A stretch of 64,000 nucleotides of DNA from Dehalococcoidia bacterium (lineage in GTDB: Bacteria; Chloroflexota; Dehalococcoidia; Lucifugimonadales; GCA-002694895). Location of the stretch: NCBI GenBank assembly GCA_029936815.1, contig JAPYRX010000002.1:62001-126000 (forward strand), read 5' to 3'. Below the pieces are notes generated by a model. It was not told the DNA's origin. It saw nothing but the letters and a program-made list of their open reading frames with translations, and did not search any database. Every line of letters starts with the position of its first letter. Positions within the stretch are counted from its first letter, which is position 1. Of this stretch, positions 25,985 to 34,454 are shown one piece after another. The translations under genes were made by a program, and so were the position numbers.

Positions 25985-26356
25985 ATGGGAGATATACTTG
26001 TCCCAAGCTTATTTAGCGGAGTTATATTAGCATTTATGTACGTGAATTTATTTTTGGCATCCTCATTTATAAATTTGAAAAAAGATAATACACTAGACGC
26101 GAAAGTTAATCCCAAAATTATTTTTTTAAGCGTAATGCTTATCTACCCTGTTTGTGCTGGGTTATCTTTTCTAATTGCCTTAATATATCTCGCAATAGAC
26201 AATTATTTGATTTTTAGTTTTTTGATTATTACATTAAGTTTAATAGTATCTTTTGGAAGTTATATTTTATTTAAATTATTAAGGATAGTATTAATGGGAT
26301 GTTTTGGATTTTTGCTTTTAAATTTGCTTTTACTTCCTTTTATGATCAATGCTTAG
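25985..26356 (+). CDS. Hypothetical small membrane protein, four predicted helices
   Basis: 123 residues, not recognised. Hydrophobic segments at about 7-30, 45-70, 73-95 and 98-121 suggest four spans; one polar loop (NLKKDNTLDAKVNPK) lies between the first two. Its ATG directly follows the ispE stop with GGAA just upstream, and the PHP gene starts 9 bases after its end, so it is part of the rsmA-ispE run. The tight spacing supports a real gene. No functional motif seen. Confidence 0.7.
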   Translation: MGDILVPSLFSGVILAFMYVNLFLASSFINLKKDNTLDAKVNPKIIFLSVMLIYPVCAGLSFLIALIYLAIDNYLIFSFLIITLSLIVSFGSYILFKLLRIVLMGCFGFLLLNLLLLPFMINA

Positions 26357-26365
26357 GATACAATT

Positions 26366-27079
26366 TTGATTTTGGATTTACATTTACATACATTGTTAGG
26401 AAGTAGTGATAGTAGCCTAACTATCGAACAGGCAGCAGAGAAATTAATAGAACGAGGCCTTGATGGAGCATGCCTGACTGAACATAGCAGTATATGGGAG
26501 AAAAAATCGGATCAAATAGAAGATGTGTTCTCGCAATTTAATTTGAAAATCTTTAGAGGTTTAGAAATCACAACAAACTACGGGCATATTATTTCTATAG
26601 GATTTGAACAATATATACCTGGATCGCACGATATTGAATTATTAAGAAAATTTTCTACAGATCACAATGCATTTCTAATATCAGCCCATCCTGCTAGAAG
26701 ATTGTTTGGCAAAGAAAAATTTCAACAAAATTTGTTGTATAAGGGAAGGGAATATATTCCTAGTATTGATGAATTTTCATCTAATATATTGTTTAAATTT
26801 GTGGATGGAGTGGAAGTGTTAAATGGGGGCAATAATTTAGAAGAAAACAATTTTGCTTTTGAAGCAGCAAAATTGAATGGCAAGATAATGACTGGAGGAA
26901 GTGATGCTCATTCAGAATCAGGAGTGGGTATATTTGCAACAAAATTTTCTTTTGAAACCAATGAAATAAATGAAATAGTTAATCAGCTTAAAAGTAATCA
27001 AGTACAGCCAGTTTTATGGAAAGATAATAAATGGATTGCGGTAGATGAACAATATTACAAGGAACATAATATTCAATGA
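26366..27079 (+). CDS. PHP-domain metal-dependent phosphoesterase
   Basis: 237 residues. The PHP motifs appear in order: DLHLHTLLGSSDSSLT (HxH), CLTEHSS, RGLEITTNYGH, ISAHPARR and TGGSDAHSESGVG. Such stand-alone PHP proteins are metal-dependent phosphoesterases; some act on nucleoside 3',5'-bisphosphates or short RNA/DNA ends. The start is a TTG with AGGA 7 bases upstream. It overlaps dinG by ATGA, consistent with a nucleic-acid role, though that is only context. Confidence 0.87.
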   Translation: MILDLHLHTLLGSSDSSLTIEQAAEKLIERGLDGACLTEHSSIWEKKSDQIEDVFSQFNLKIFRGLEITTNYGHIISIGFEQYIPGSHDIELLRKFSTDHNAFLISAHPARRLFGKEKFQQNLLYKGREYIPSIDEFSSNILFKFVDGVEVLNGGNNLEENNFAFEAAKLNGKIMTGGSDAHSESGVGIFATKFSFETNEINEIVNQLKSNQVQPVLWKDNKWIAVDEQYYKEHNIQ

Positions 27080-29844
27080 AATTAAATCATAGAATTGAAT
27101 TTGTACGATCTGTTATTTCTATTGATCTTGAAACTACAGGTCTTTCTCAAGAAAAAGATAAAATCATTGAAATTGGTGCTGTGAAATATGACCAGAGTGG
27201 GATTAAATTGTCAGAATTTGAAACCTATACGAATCCTGAGATAAATATTAGTATTTTTGTTGAAAAACTTACTGGAATTTCTAACAAAGATGTGAATGAA
27301 TCTCCTTTATTTACAGAAATATCTGAAAGCCTAGAAACATTTTTATCTGATTCTATAATTATTGGGCATAACGTAGGTTTTGACAAAGGATTTTTAAATA
27401 AAAATGGTTTAGATTTGGAAAATGTTTTTATAGATACATGGAGATTGGCACAAATTCTTTTACCAGATTTGCAAGATTTGTCTCTAGGAGGCATATGTAA
27501 GTATATTGGAATTGAACAACAAAATGCTCACAGGGCAAAATATGACGCCCAACATACTATGGAAGTATTCATATTTTTGTTGAATAAATTTGATAACTTA
27601 GATCCGAAATTAAAAACTGCTGTAAAAAATACAATTCTTAAAAATGATAAGGAGTTATATTTTTTATTTAATTCTTTGATGAAAGATTACGAATATAAAA
27701 ACGAATTTTTTTCACTTTTAGAATTAATATCAAGTGATAAAAAAAATTCTTCTACAACATATAGTAAAAATCTAAATGAAAATCATGTTGATGAAGTGTT
27801 TCGTGAACAAAATGAAATTCTCAAATCCTTATTGCCGGATTTTTCATATAGAAAACAACAGCACGAAATGTCTAAACTAGTTTTTGAATCAATAAATGAA
27901 AAACGAAAAATAGCAGTTGAAGCGGGAACAGGTGTAGGCAAATCCTTAGCTTATTTATTACCAGCAGCTATATATTCTTTAAATACTTCTAAAAAAGTTA
28001 TTATTTCTACTAATACTATTAATTTGCAAGAGCAACTTTATTCCAAAGATCTGCCAATTATTAATAAGATATTAAAGCAAATTGATTTACACGGAGCTGA
28101 AATAAATTTTTGCACATTAAAAGGAAGAGATAATTATTTGTGTCTTAATACATTGTCAAATCAATTAATTGAAGATAATGAAGATGTAGAATATGGGCGG
28201 TTTTTGGCAAAAATCATAGTTTGGCTTGCTAAAACTGATAATGGTGATAAATCTGAATTAGGATTAAGTAATTATGTAGACATTAATTATTGGAGAAGAG
28301 TAACCCATAAAAATAGTAATTGCTTTGGTAAAAATTCCGGATGCTTTTTATATGAATCTAAATTAATAGCTGAAACAAGTAATATCATTGTTGTTAATCA
28401 CGCTCTATTGATGACCGATATTAAATCTATAAATAACTTGATACCAAATTATGAAATACTAATTATAGATGAAGCACATAATTTAGAAGATGTAGCATCA
28501 CAGCATTTGGGATGGAAAATTGATGAAAGAGAAATTAGGGATTTGATACGATTAGATATTGGGAAAATCAATATTTTGGATACGATAGAAAAAATCTTAA
28601 GAAAAGAATTTAAAGGTCCCAATAACACTGAATATGAACAAAAAGTCAATTTGTATGCAAACAAACTGAAAACTTTTTCTGAAGAATCAGAATTAAAACT
28701 AAAAGATTTTATAAACTCAATTAATATTGCTATAAATTCTGAAGGTACAAAAAATATTGGGCATAAGACTTTAAGAGTTAGTAGTAATGGAAACTTAAGT
28801 AATAAAATTTTGATCTCACAACAATGGAATGAATTCAAACTGTATTGTGATAAATTATCTACAGAATTTTTGAACTCTTTTAGGCATATGAAAAAAACAA
28901 TACAGGAAAATAAATTGTTGATTGATAATTTGAATGATATGTATTTGCAGTGGATAGAAAATTATTCAGTAATAAAATTACAATTGGATGATATGTTTTT
29001 AAATAATTTAGAGGAGAATGTTTTTTGGATCGAAAACAATGAACAATTTAATAATAATGTTTTTTTATGCTCTCCAATTGATGTTTCGCAATTACTTAAC
29101 GAAAAATTATTCTCTAATTTAGATAGCGTAATTCTGACTAGCGCAACATTAAATTCGAATGATAATTTCAATCATATAAAACAAACAACTGGCTTGGACT
29201 TCGATATTTCTAAAACATACGGTTCGCCATTTGATTATGATAATTCAGTAGATATAATTATGCCTCAATCTATTCCGGAACCTAATTCTGAACATTATTT
29301 AGAAGAAATAAATAAAATTATTTATGAATATGTTTATGATACTGGAGGAAAAGCAATGGCTTTATTTACTTCATATAAAGCTTTAAGAGATTCAAGTAAA
29401 ATACTAAAAGAAAAATTAGCCGAACATGATATAAATGTTTTGGCACAAGGAATTGATGGATCTCCATATCAGATAATCAAACGATTCAAAAGAAATCCTA
29501 ATTCACTAATATTAGGTACTTCTAGTTTTTGGGAAGGAGTAGATATTGATAATGGTTCCTTAAATTTGTTAATTATTACCAAATTACCTTTTGATGTTCC
29601 AACTCATCCATTATTTCAAGCTAGATCTGAAAAATATAAAAATTCATTTTATAATTATTCAATTCCAAGAGCAATTATAAAATTTAAACAGGGTTTTGGA
29701 AGATTGATTAGAAATGAAAACGATTTTGGTAAAGTATTGTTATTAGATTCTAGGATTAACACAAAACAATACGGGAAACTATTTATAAATTCATTACCTG
29801 GCGGGAAAATAGATTACAAACAACAAGATTATTTTTTTGATTAA
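27076..29844 (+). CDS. dinG: DinG-family helicase with N-terminal 3'-5' exonuclease domain
   Basis: 922 residues. Residues ~1-180 are a DEDDh exonuclease: SIDLETTGL, GHNVGFDKGF and HRAKYDAQH keep all the metal and catalytic residues. The XPD-like superfamily 2 helicase follows: Walker A AGTGVGKSLAYLLPA, DEAHNLED, VILTSATL, SFWEGVDIDNG and QGFGRLIRN. Between Walker A and DEAH I find only three well-placed cysteines (NYLC, SNC, SGC) where iron-sulfur DinG proteins have four, so the cluster may be absent or atypical. This architecture is the Gram-positive DinG type. It overlaps the PHP gene (ATGA) and the OGG gene (TAATG). Confidence 0.92.
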   Translation: MKLNHRIEFVRSVISIDLETTGLSQEKDKIIEIGAVKYDQSGIKLSEFETYTNPEINISIFVEKLTGISNKDVNESPLFTEISESLETFLSDSIIIGHNVGFDKGFLNKNGLDLENVFIDTWRLAQILLPDLQDLSLGGICKYIGIEQQNAHRAKYDAQHTMEVFIFLLNKFDNLDPKLKTAVKNTILKNDKELYFLFNSLMKDYEYKNEFFSLLELISSDKKNSSTTYSKNLNENHVDEVFREQNEILKSLLPDFSYRKQQHEMSKLVFESINEKRKIAVEAGTGVGKSLAYLLPAAIYSLNTSKKVIISTNTINLQEQLYSKDLPIINKILKQIDLHGAEINFCTLKGRDNYLCLNTLSNQLIEDNEDVEYGRFLAKIIVWLAKTDNGDKSELGLSNYVDINYWRRVTHKNSNCFGKNSGCFLYESKLIAETSNIIVVNHALLMTDIKSINNLIPNYEILIIDEAHNLEDVASQHLGWKIDEREIRDLIRLDIGKINILDTIEKILRKEFKGPNNTEYEQKVNLYANKLKTFSEESELKLKDFINSINIAINSEGTKNIGHKTLRVSSNGNLSNKILISQQWNEFKLYCDKLSTEFLNSFRHMKKTIQENKLLIDNLNDMYLQWIENYSVIKLQLDDMFLNNLEENVFWIENNEQFNNNVFLCSPIDVSQLLNEKLFSNLDSVILTSATLNSNDNFNHIKQTTGLDFDISKTYGSPFDYDNSVDIIMPQSIPEPNSEHYLEEINKIIYEYVYDTGGKAMALFTSYKALRDSSKILKEKLAEHDINVLAQGIDGSPYQIIKRFKRNPNSLILGTSSFWEGVDIDNGSLNLLIITKLPFDVPTHPLFQARSEKYKNSFYNYSIPRAIIKFKQGFGRLIRNENDFGKVLLLDSRINTKQYGKLFINSLPGGKIDYKQQDYFFD

Positions 29845-30680
29845 TGAATAAAATTAAAATAAATGAAGATATAGATTTACGCAACACTCTTTTCAGTGGA
29901 CAAGCTTTTAGATGGTATCTTAAAGATGATTGGTATTATGGATACATAAACAATTCGTTTATAAAAATTAGAATCATAGATAAACATATGGAGTACGAAA
30001 GTTGTATGGGAAAACCTTGTGAATCCGAAATAATAGAATATTTCAATTTGAAGCTTACTTACAAAAAAATATTTTCAAAAATAGAAGATAAGTATTGTCT
30101 GTTAGCTTACAAAGAATTAAATGGATTGAAAATATTAAATCAAGATCCTTGGGAATGTTTAATTTCATTTATAATATCTGCTTGGTCAAATGTCCCTAAA
30201 ATATCAAAAACTATTAATGATTTATGTGTTGAATTAGGAGATAAACAAGTTATTGGAGACGAAATAGGGTATACCTTTCCTTCCCCAAGTATTATTTCTA
30301 CAAAAAATGAAAAAATTTTAAGAAAATTCGGATTGGGGTATAGATCTAAATATGTTTTGAATACTTCAAGATTACTTTCTGAAAATTTAAATATTATATA
30401 TGAATTGTTTGAAAAAACTTACGATGAGGCGTTAAATGTGTTACTAGAATTTCCTGGAGTTGGGGATAAAGTAGCTAATTGTGTTTTAATTTATTCTTTG
30501 AAAAAACACTTTGCATTTCCTGTTGATTTGTGGGTAGATAGAATACTTGTTCAAGATTATGGGATTGATAAAAAAATGCCGTTGATTAAAAAAAGGAAAT
30601 GGGCTCAGAATTATTTTGGGGATCATGCAGGAATTATTCAACACTTTCTTTTTCATTACAAAAGGAAGTATAATCAATAA
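29844..30680 (+). CDS. 8-oxoguanine DNA glycosylase/AP lyase (OGG1 type)
   Basis: 278 residues. The N-terminal domain has FSGQAFRWYLKDDWYYG, as in OGG1. QDPWECLISFIISAWSNVPKI is the OGG1-family helix after the PCNxxC-like position. The helix-hairpin-helix segment LLEFPGVGDKVANCVLIYSL carries the Schiff-base lysine, and FPVDLWVDRI the catalytic Asp. It excises oxidised guanine from DNA and nicks abasic sites. Start overlaps the dinG stop by one base. Grouped with dinG and a PHP phosphoesterase, it fits a DNA repair block. Confidence 0.9.
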   Translation: MNKIKINEDIDLRNTLFSGQAFRWYLKDDWYYGYINNSFIKIRIIDKHMEYESCMGKPCESEIIEYFNLKLTYKKIFSKIEDKYCLLAYKELNGLKILNQDPWECLISFIISAWSNVPKISKTINDLCVELGDKQVIGDEIGYTFPSPSIISTKNEKILRKFGLGYRSKYVLNTSRLLSENLNIIYELFEKTYDEALNVLLEFPGVGDKVANCVLIYSLKKHFAFPVDLWVDRILVQDYGIDKKMPLIKKRKWAQNYFGDHAGIIQHFLFHYKRKYNQ

Positions 30681-30703
30681 AATAAATTATGAGGGTTAAA
30701 CAA

Positions 30704-31621
30704 ATGGTAAGAGTTGAAGATTTACATACTTTTATTAATGGTAATTTTGTTACTGATAAGGATGCTGTGATCCCCATTCATGATGGTGGATTTACTCGAG
30801 GAGATGCTGTTTTTGATACATGTAGGACCTTCAGAGGGGAGATTTATAAACTAGAAGAGCACATTGACAGATTATTTATGTCATTGAAATATATGCAAAT
30901 ACAATCTCCATACACTAAGGATGAATTGATTAAATTCACTCACAAATTACTTGAATTGAATAATCCTTTATTGACTGAAAAAGATGATTATTGGATTTTT
31001 CTAAGAATAACAAGAGGCTCTAGTAGTAATTATTCCTCAGGCGTAAAACCCAATGTTATTATTCATTGTGTTCCTTTGCCCTTACCTGAAAGAAGCGAGT
31101 ATTATCGTTCTGGATTACCACTTATGATTTCATCAGTAAGACGGACTTCACATGAAGCATTAAGTCCAAGAGCAAAGGTAAACCAATATATCAACTTTAA
31201 TTTAGCGGATTTAGAAGCACAAAATTACCAAGGTGGCGCAAAAGCCATATTACTTGATCAAAATGGGAATTTAACTGAGGGATCAGGCACAAATATATTT
31301 ATTGTTAAAAACAATCAAATATTTACTCCTCAAGAAAAATTTGTTCTTGCTGGTATTGGGAGATCTGATGCAATGAATCTTGCAAAAGGATTGGGAATGC
31401 ATGTTAAAGAGAAAGACTTAGATTCTTATGATGCATTTACTGCTGACGAAATGTTCGTTACTTCGACTAGTTTTTGCATTGTACCAGTTGGATCTATTAA
31501 CGGAAGAGAACTTGGTGACGGGAATATTCCAGGTAAGATAACAAAAAGATTACAAGAAGCATTTATAGATGCTATAGGCTTTGATTATGTTTCTCAATAT
31601 TTAAGTAATTTAGATACTTAG
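30704..31621 (+). CDS. Class IV aminotransferase (branched-chain/D-amino acid transaminase-like)
   Basis: About 305 residues of fold type IV PLP enzymes. VIPIHDGGFTRGDAVFDTCRTF is the N-terminal signature, SPRAKVNQYINFNLADLEAQ holds the PLP lysine, LTEGSGTNIFIVKNNQIFTP and DEMFVTSTSFCIVPV bind PLP and substrate. Candidates are branched-chain, D-amino acid or R-selective amine transaminases; motifs do not discriminate. I prefer the ATG at 30704, with GAGG 9 bases upstream, over the track ATG at 30689, which lies before that site. The end overlaps the convergent SelA-like gene by 12 bases. Confidence 0.85.
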   Translation: MVRVEDLHTFINGNFVTDKDAVIPIHDGGFTRGDAVFDTCRTFRGEIYKLEEHIDRLFMSLKYMQIQSPYTKDELIKFTHKLLELNNPLLTEKDDYWIFLRITRGSSSNYSSGVKPNVIIHCVPLPLPERSEYYRSGLPLMISSVRRTSHEALSPRAKVNQYINFNLADLEAQNYQGGAKAILLDQNGNLTEGSGTNIFIVKNNQIFTPQEKFVLAGIGRSDAMNLAKGLGMHVKEKDLDSYDAFTADEMFVTSTSFCIVPVGSINGRELGDGNIPGKITKRLQEAFIDAIGFDYVSQYLSNLDT

Positions 31622-32752
31622 AATTTTTAATAATTTGTCTGCTACTATATCAGCCTCATTTGCCTGAAGATTAGAAGTATAGATTTTAACTCCTTTTACT
31701 TCAAAATTGTTCCTTACTCTAATTGATGGGTTCCCATCAGATAATTTTCTTTCTATTTCATCATCAGTCATGTGATTTGAAGAAATAATAATTGATGGAT
31801 GTGTTGAATCCTCATCATTAATGTCGTTAGGATCGGAAGGTGATTTATTGAATATTATATTTATATCTTTCACAGTGTTTTTTATTTTTTCTATAATAAT
31901 TTCACAATCGTTTTCCCATTTTTGCATTATTACAGAATGATCTCTGTCTATAAATAATTCTAAAGCTGTTATTAATCCTATTATTTCTTCTTTGGACACT
32001 TTCGAAACTCTGCCTATCCCTTCATTGTTAGGCGCAGAATTTAAATATGCAGCATCGATCAAATTTTTTCTACCACATAAAATTCCCGTTGATTGTGGGC
32101 CTCTGAGACCTTTACCTCCACTATATGCAACCATATCTGCACCTAGCTTTATAAATTTTTGTAAGTTTTCAACAGGTGGTAACAATGCTGCAGCATCAAC
32201 AATTACAGGTATATTTTTATTGTGAGCAATTTCAATAACTTTTTCTATCTCTATCGAACCATTTTGCTTAGGGCCGTATACATAAATAATCCCAGCTGTA
32301 TTTTCATTTATATTTGATTCAAGTTCCCAATTGTGAGTTCCACCTGTATTTCCTATTTCAATTAATCTCGCACCAGCATTTCTATAATTATGATCATAAT
32401 TTGTTCTGTGAGATCTGTGAATAATAAATTCGTTTTTTAAACCTTCTGTGTCTGGTAATTGATCTATTTTTTTTGGATCGGACCCAGCAATACAAGCAGC
32501 AGTTTGGAGCATTAACCCTGAAGCTGCTCCTGCTGTAACAAGTCCTGATTCAGCTCCTGTGAAATTAGCTATAACTTCTCCGGCAGATTTATTTAATTCT
32601 TTCATATCTACAAACCACTCAGAAGCTTTGTCCATTGCCTCTAATACTTCTCTAGGCATAATACTGCCACCTAACATTGTCAGGTATGATGCGCAGTTTA
32701 TAACTCTCCTTACTCCAAGTTTGTTGTAGTATTCATTCTTCAATATATCCAT
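31610..32752 (-). CDS. SelA-like PLP-dependent enzyme (DgaE/SelA-related), copy 1
   Basis: 380 residues of fold type I. GVRRVINCASYLTMLGGSIMP is the N-terminal motif of SelA-like proteins; LVTAGAASGLMLQTAACIAG, PVIVDAAALLPPVENL and VAYSGGKGLRGPQSTGILCG follow, the last with the PLP lysine. These resemble D-glucosaminate-6-phosphate ammonia-lyase and other lyases annotated as L-seryl-tRNA(Sec) selenium transferase. At 380 residues it lacks the SelA N-terminal tRNA-binding domain, so selenocysteine synthesis is unlikely. The ATG has no ribosome site and lies 2 bases after a small remnant ORF. A paralogue sits at 55961-57094. Confidence 0.8.
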   Translation of the reverse strand: MDILKNEYYNKLGVRRVINCASYLTMLGGSIMPREVLEAMDKASEWFVDMKELNKSAGEVIANFTGAESGLVTAGAASGLMLQTAACIAGSDPKKIDQLPDTEGLKNEFIIHRSHRTNYDHNYRNAGARLIEIGNTGGTHNWELESNINENTAGIIYVYGPKQNGSIEIEKVIEIAHNKNIPVIVDAAALLPPVENLQKFIKLGADMVAYSGGKGLRGPQSTGILCGRKNLIDAAYLNSAPNNEGIGRVSKVSKEEIIGLITALELFIDRDHSVIMQKWENDCEIIIEKIKNTVKDINIIFNKSPSDPNDINDEDSTHPSIIISSNHMTDDEIERKLSDGNPSIRVRNNFEVKGVKIYTSNLQANEADIVADKLLKILSI

Positions 32753-32754
32753 AA

Positions 32755-32886
32755 TTATTTTTGTTCCCGAAATATACTTAATATTTTACGTTTACGGTAG
32801 TAAAATACAAATTTAAATACAAGTGTTAAAAAGCCAAATTTATCAATAATTGGAAGTATTGATTTATATTTAACTACGTCGTGCAT
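32755..32886 (-). pseudogene. Remnant ORF, 43 residues, possibly 3' part of a decayed gene
   Basis: A short open frame, MHDVVKYKSILPIIDKFGFL and a basic, aromatic tail ending FREQK, not in the track. It overlaps the epimerase-like fragment upstream by 17 bases in another frame and ends 2 bases before the SelA-like gene. Not recognised. It could be the C-terminus of the gene whose N-terminus is the fragment at 32870-32989, after an internal deletion and frameshift. The rest of the 306-base gap, 32990-33058, holds nothing I can recognise. Confidence 0.35.
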
Positions 32887-32989
32887 TATTGTTTCTTGAC
32901 ATGCCAATTATATATTCATTAGATTGAGATAATTTGGTTGCAAGATGAGTGCCAATCAGACCACTTATCCCAAATACAATATTTTTCAT
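32870..32989 (-). pseudogene. N-terminal fragment of an NAD-dependent epimerase/dehydratase (SDR)
   Basis: 39 codons, too short for the track: MKNIVFGISGLIGTHLATKL and then SQSNEYIIGMSRNN. This is the first beta-alpha-beta of an extended SDR with an intact GxxGxxG-type motif (GISGLIG), then a stop where the family should continue for ~270 residues. No ribosome site precedes it. The simplest reading is a truncated, inactive remnant of a sugar-nucleotide epimerase gene. Confidence 0.55.
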
Positions 32990-33058
32990 TATTTATACAA
33001 TACTATAAAGATTGATATTAACTATAATTTTAAATTTTCCAAACTTCTGTTAAGAATA

Positions 33059-34171
33059 TTAAATTATATCTGATAAAGATTTGTATGGCATACCAAGCGA
33101 TTTAGCAACAGCTTCAGATGTAATATTATTTTTATAAATATTTACGCCATTAAAAATTTCGATATTATTTTTGAGGGCATATTGAATCCCTTTATTAGCT
33201 ATATATTCAATATATGGAAAAGTAGCTTCATTTAATGCTTTGGTTGCTGTTTGTGGAACAATTCCTGGCATATTGGGGACAGCGTATCCAAATATATTAT
33301 TTTTCAGAGAAACTACCGGATCATCATGACTTGTGGGCGAAAGATTTTCAACACTTCCCCCCTGGTCAATTGCAACATCTATGATAAAACAATTTTGTTT
33401 TAATTTTGCTTGAATTTCTTTAGTTAATATTTTGGGAGCAGTGGCTCCGGGAATATAAATACCATTAATTATAATATCCATTTTTGGTAAATGTTTTGTT
33501 AAATTTTTATTAGAGGAAAATATAGTAATTATATTGTTTTGATCTTCTCTGATTTTTTGTAATTTACTTTCGTCAATATCAAAAACAAATACATTTCCTC
33601 CAAGCCCATTAGAAATTTTTGCAGCATTATACCCAACTGTTCCTCCACCAATAATTGCTATGTTTAAAGGAGGGATCTTCTCTGTTCCTCCTATTAATAT
33701 TCCTAATCCCCCATTTTGTTTTTCCAAAAAGTTGGCAGCTATTTGTGGAGCTAATTTACCTGCTATTTCTGACATTGGTTGTAATAATGGAAAATTTCTT
33801 TTATCTGTAGATACTGATTCATATGCTATGGCTAAAGTGTTTTTGCTTAGTAGGGCAGCAGTCAATTTTTTGTTTGCTGCTAAATGTAAATATGTAAATA
33901 AAATTGATTTAGAATTTAAAAATTTATACTCAGATTCTAATGGTTCTTTAACTTTTAAAACGAGCTCAGAATTGAAAAAAATAAATTTTGGATCGTTTAT
34001 GATTTTACATCCAACAGACAAATAATTTTCATCACTGTATCCTGCGCCTACGCCTGCGTTTTTTTCAATTAAAATTTGATGATTCTGTCTTAGCAGTAAT
34101 TTAGCTTTTTCAGGGATTAAAGCTACTCTGTTTTCGTGGTTTTTAATTTCTTTTAAAATTCCAATTATCAT
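33059..34171 (-). CDS. ald: Alanine dehydrogenase
   Basis: Catalyses reversible NAD-dependent deamination of L-alanine to pyruvate. 370 residues, normal length. MIIGILKEIKNHENRVALIP starts the family; KVKEPLESEY, FTYLHLAANKKL with the substrate His, the NAD motif IGGGTVGYNAAKISNGLGG, and DVAIDQGGSVE follow. I start at the ATG at 34171 with GAGGA 5 bases upstream, ten codons inside the track start, which matches the conserved N-terminus. It is divergent from the pyr operon. With alr and amino acid oxidases nearby, the window is rich in alanine and D-amino-acid genes. Confidence 0.95.
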   Translation of the reverse strand: MIIGILKEIKNHENRVALIPEKAKLLLRQNHQILIEKNAGVGAGYSDENYLSVGCKIINDPKFIFFNSELVLKVKEPLESEYKFLNSKSILFTYLHLAANKKLTAALLSKNTLAIAYESVSTDKRNFPLLQPMSEIAGKLAPQIAANFLEKQNGGLGILIGGTEKIPPLNIAIIGGGTVGYNAAKISNGLGGNVFVFDIDESKLQKIREDQNNIITIFSSNKNLTKHLPKMDIIINGIYIPGATAPKILTKEIQAKLKQNCFIIDVAIDQGGSVENLSPTSHDDPVVSLKNNIFGYAVPNMPGIVPQTATKALNEATFPYIEYIANKGIQYALKNNIEIFNGVNIYKNNITSEAVAKSLGMPYKSLSDII

Positions 34172-34288
34172 ACTTTTCCTCACGAATAAAATAAAAACCA
34201 ATTTATAATAACAAATATATAATTAGAAATGGTTAATATTTTATTTGTTTAGTGGCTTTCGAATATATATTTATATTAAATATTAAAT

Positions 34289-34317
34289 TTGATATATTTT
34301 TGATATTTATATATAAT
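34289..34317 (+). promoter_or_regulatory. Promoter of the pyr operon
   Basis: TTGATA, a 17-base spacer, then TATAAT: a near-consensus sigma70-type promoter. The start of transcription would be near 34324, ten bases before the PyrR-binding hairpin, giving a leader of about 118 bases before pyrR. It is the only strong promoter-like match in the 270-base divergent gap with ald. Confidence 0.75.
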
Positions 34318-34333
34318 TAAAAAAGTTTACAAA

Positions 34334-34364
34334 CCTTTAAATTAGTACTGTGATACTGGAAAGG
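34334..34364 (+). promoter_or_regulatory. PyrR-binding hairpin in the pyr leader RNA
   Basis: Lower stem CCTTT/AAAGG, internal loop AAATT opposite GG, upper stem AGTA/TACT and terminal hexaloop CTGTGA. This matches the known PyrR-binding loop plan, including the CNGNGA hexaloop. UMP-bound PyrR would stabilise it. No terminator follows; instead the 3' strand GGAAAGGA is the ribosome site of the small ORF at 34371, so binding should block translation, as reported for mycobacterial PyrR. Confidence 0.85.
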
Positions 34365-34370
34365 ATATTT

Positions 34371-34454
34371 ATGAAAGTTATACAATCGTGTAATAATCAA
34401 CTTCGATTATCTGTATCTAATTTCTTCAAATATTTAATAAATTGGGTAAATTAA
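34371..34454 (+). CDS. Putative pyr leader ORF, 27 residues, overlapping pyrR
   Basis: Not in the track. ATG at 34371 with AAGGA 6 bases upstream, inside the PyrR hairpin. It encodes MKVIQSCNNQLRLSVSNFFK and seven more residues, and ends at a TAA 10 bases past the TTG of pyrR, a 13-base out-of-frame overlap. pyrR itself has no ribosome site, so reading this ORF could deliver ribosomes to pyrR. The peptide sequence is probably unimportant. A 6-bp inverted repeat ATAATC/GATTAT lies within it. Confidence 0.5.
   Translation: MKVIQSCNNQLRLSVSNFFKYLINWVN

Noticed and set aside
31610-32752. Selenocysteine synthase (SelA)
   Set aside because: Shares fold and motifs but lacks the N-terminal tRNA-binding domain and has no selB or selC nearby; a DgaE-type lyase is more likely. 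The same applies to 55961-57094.
34393-34410. Inverted repeat ATAATC/GATTAT in the pyr leader as an attenuator
   Set aside because: Only 6 A/T-rich base pairs and no T-run after it, so it is not an intrinsic terminator.
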